From contig JBBDHG010000015.1 of the NCBI GenBank assembly GCA_037951165.1, forward strand, positions 12,086,001-12,150,000: a stretch of DNA of 64,000 nucleotides. The letters run 5' to 3'. Origin of the DNA: Lophius americanus. Its lineage: Eukaryota; Chordata; Actinopteri; Lophiiformes; Lophiidae. Shown piece after piece: positions 63,055-64,000 of the stretch (position 1 is its first letter; each line of letters opens with the position of its first letter). The notes beneath the pieces are model-generated. The model worked only from the letters and a program-made list of their open reading frames with translations. It was not told the DNA's origin and did not search any database. The position numbers and the translations under genes were made by a program.

Positions 63055-63634
63055 TCAGAGCCGGCAGCCGATCCCTCCACTCACTGTGATAGTCTCTCCA
63101 CTAATGTAGGAAGCCTCCTCAGAGCACAAGAAGGCAACCACATTGCCAATTTCCTCTGGTTCTCCGACTCTGCAGGGAAAGATGATTGAATATAATTGCC
63201 ATTTTCCAAGATAAAGCCACGTGATAATTAAACTAATCATCCACGATTGGACATTCAGATGTCCAACAACTATGTATAAAATAGAATTTCATTCATAACA
63301 AACTTTTATGAGAGTGAGATGTACCTTTTAATGCTAAGTTTCTTTTTGAACTCCTCCATGAAGTCTTCGTTTCCCCACAGCTGAACAAATTGAGAGGAAA
63401 AACTACTCTTAAACAAAATAAAATATAAGAACAAATACTGAATTTTACCACCACAGACTTTGAGCGAGTGACAAAGTGGATATTTTATTTTTGCATCACC
63501 TGAGAGCTGAAGCGGGTCTTGATCACTCCGGGAGCCACGCCATTGACTCTTATGTTACTTTGGGCCAGCTCAGGAGCCAGCACCCGAGTCAGACCCAGCA
63601 GTGCTGTCTTACTCACACTGTACGGACCCAGCAA
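63055..63634 (-). CDS. dhrs4: Dehydrogenase/reductase SDR family member 4-like, 3' exons only (partial)
   Basis: Minus-strand exons: 63634-63500, 63380-63325, 63169-63055, phases closing on a stop at 63055. They encode the last 101 residues or so of a short-chain dehydrogenase. Exon one holds the catalytic pair in PYSVSKTALLGL (Tyr and Lys of YxxxK) and the conserved NIRVNGVAPGVIKT. The last exon has VGEPEEIGNVVAFLCSEEAS and ISGETITVSGG. The protein ends in CRL, which fits a peroxisomal PTS1 signal, as does the SRL of mammalian DHRS4, an NADPH-dependent retinal/carbonyl reductase. The nucleotide-binding N-terminal half lies beyond 64000. A dhrs4 duplicate cannot be told from dhrs4 here. Confidence 0.88.
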
Positions 63635-63684
63635 CTGCAGGGTTAGAAAAAGGGATGTTGAAAACACACTGTGCACTTTGAGAC

Positions 63685-63776
63685 CAAAGAAAAGTGTCAG
63701 GTGCCAGCAAAAAAAGGACCTACACAATATCAGGCAGGTGGTTTTAATGTTATGACTGACTGTCTGTCTGTCTGTC
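63685..63776 (+). mobile_element. Tc1-mariner-type terminal fragment in a dhrs4 intron
   Basis: It contains 'ggacctacacaatatcaggc' and 'aggtggttttaatgttatga', which is the terminal sequence of the same transposon type seen at 58205-58650, followed by a short (CTGT)n run at 63757-63776. Confidence 0.5.
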
Positions 63777-64000
63777 TATGATTTTAACAGTTAAGTTGTA
63801 GTTACTTCCGTGATGATGATAACGGAAACTGTTGGAATTCATCCTAAAAGGGTCAAACAATCCAAACTTCTCAAGCCCTTTCAATCACTGAATAATTTAC
63901 AAAAGTGAAGTTGAAATTGGAGAGAATCACTGAAAAAACACACTGGAACAAATGGCTGGTTGGTCAGTAGTTGAGTAAACAAGTATATTATTAACCAAAA
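63777..64000 (-). other. dhrs4 intron sequence to the window edge
   Basis: No further dhrs4 exon is seen on the minus strand before 64000, so the next upstream exon should lie just outside. Confidence 0.5.

Overview
This is a vertebrate genomic window, almost certainly from a teleost fish. The evidence is GT-AG split genes with short to medium introns, fish-type interspersed repeats (an L2/CR1-like LINE with ATT-repeat 3' tails, Tc1-mariner relics) and abundant microsatellites. I read seven protein-coding genes from conserved exons; for six complete genes every splice phase closes from start to stop.

Layout, left to right. 1-13.5 kb: gene-poor, repeat-rich flank. 13.55-35.48 kb (+): slc7a8, the LAT2 light chain of the CD98 amino-acid exchanger, 11 coding exons, with a 5'-truncated LINE in intron 2. 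39.15-41.23 kb (-): nedd8, 4 coding exons, not visible as a long ORF. 42.55-46.37 kb (+): gmpr2, GMP reductase, 9 coding exons, head-to-head with nedd8. 50.24-51.41 kb (+): homez, a single coding exon. 52.29-55.99 kb (-): cideb, 5 coding exons. 57.68-62.17 kb (+): tinf2 (TIN2 shelterin subunit), 10 coding exons. 63.06-63.63 kb (-): last three exons of a dhrs4-like SDR, cut by the window edge.

The genes do not form a pathway. They form a conserved neighbourhood: their human orthologues lie in 14q11.2-q12, and NEDD8/GMPR2 are also divergent neighbours there. Convergent pairs are slc7a8/nedd8, homez/cideb and tinf2/dhrs4. Divergent pairs are nedd8/gmpr2 and cideb/tinf2.

I found no clearly new biological system. 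The best leads are a built-in short/long isoform switch at the end of tinf2 exon 7 with poly(A) signals, a candidate altered TRF1-binding motif in the same protein, a perfect 25-bp palindrome in slc7a8 intron 10, a hairpin just after the gmpr2 stop, an overlapping upstream ORF on homez, and an internally deleted LINE at 5.6-6.3 kb.
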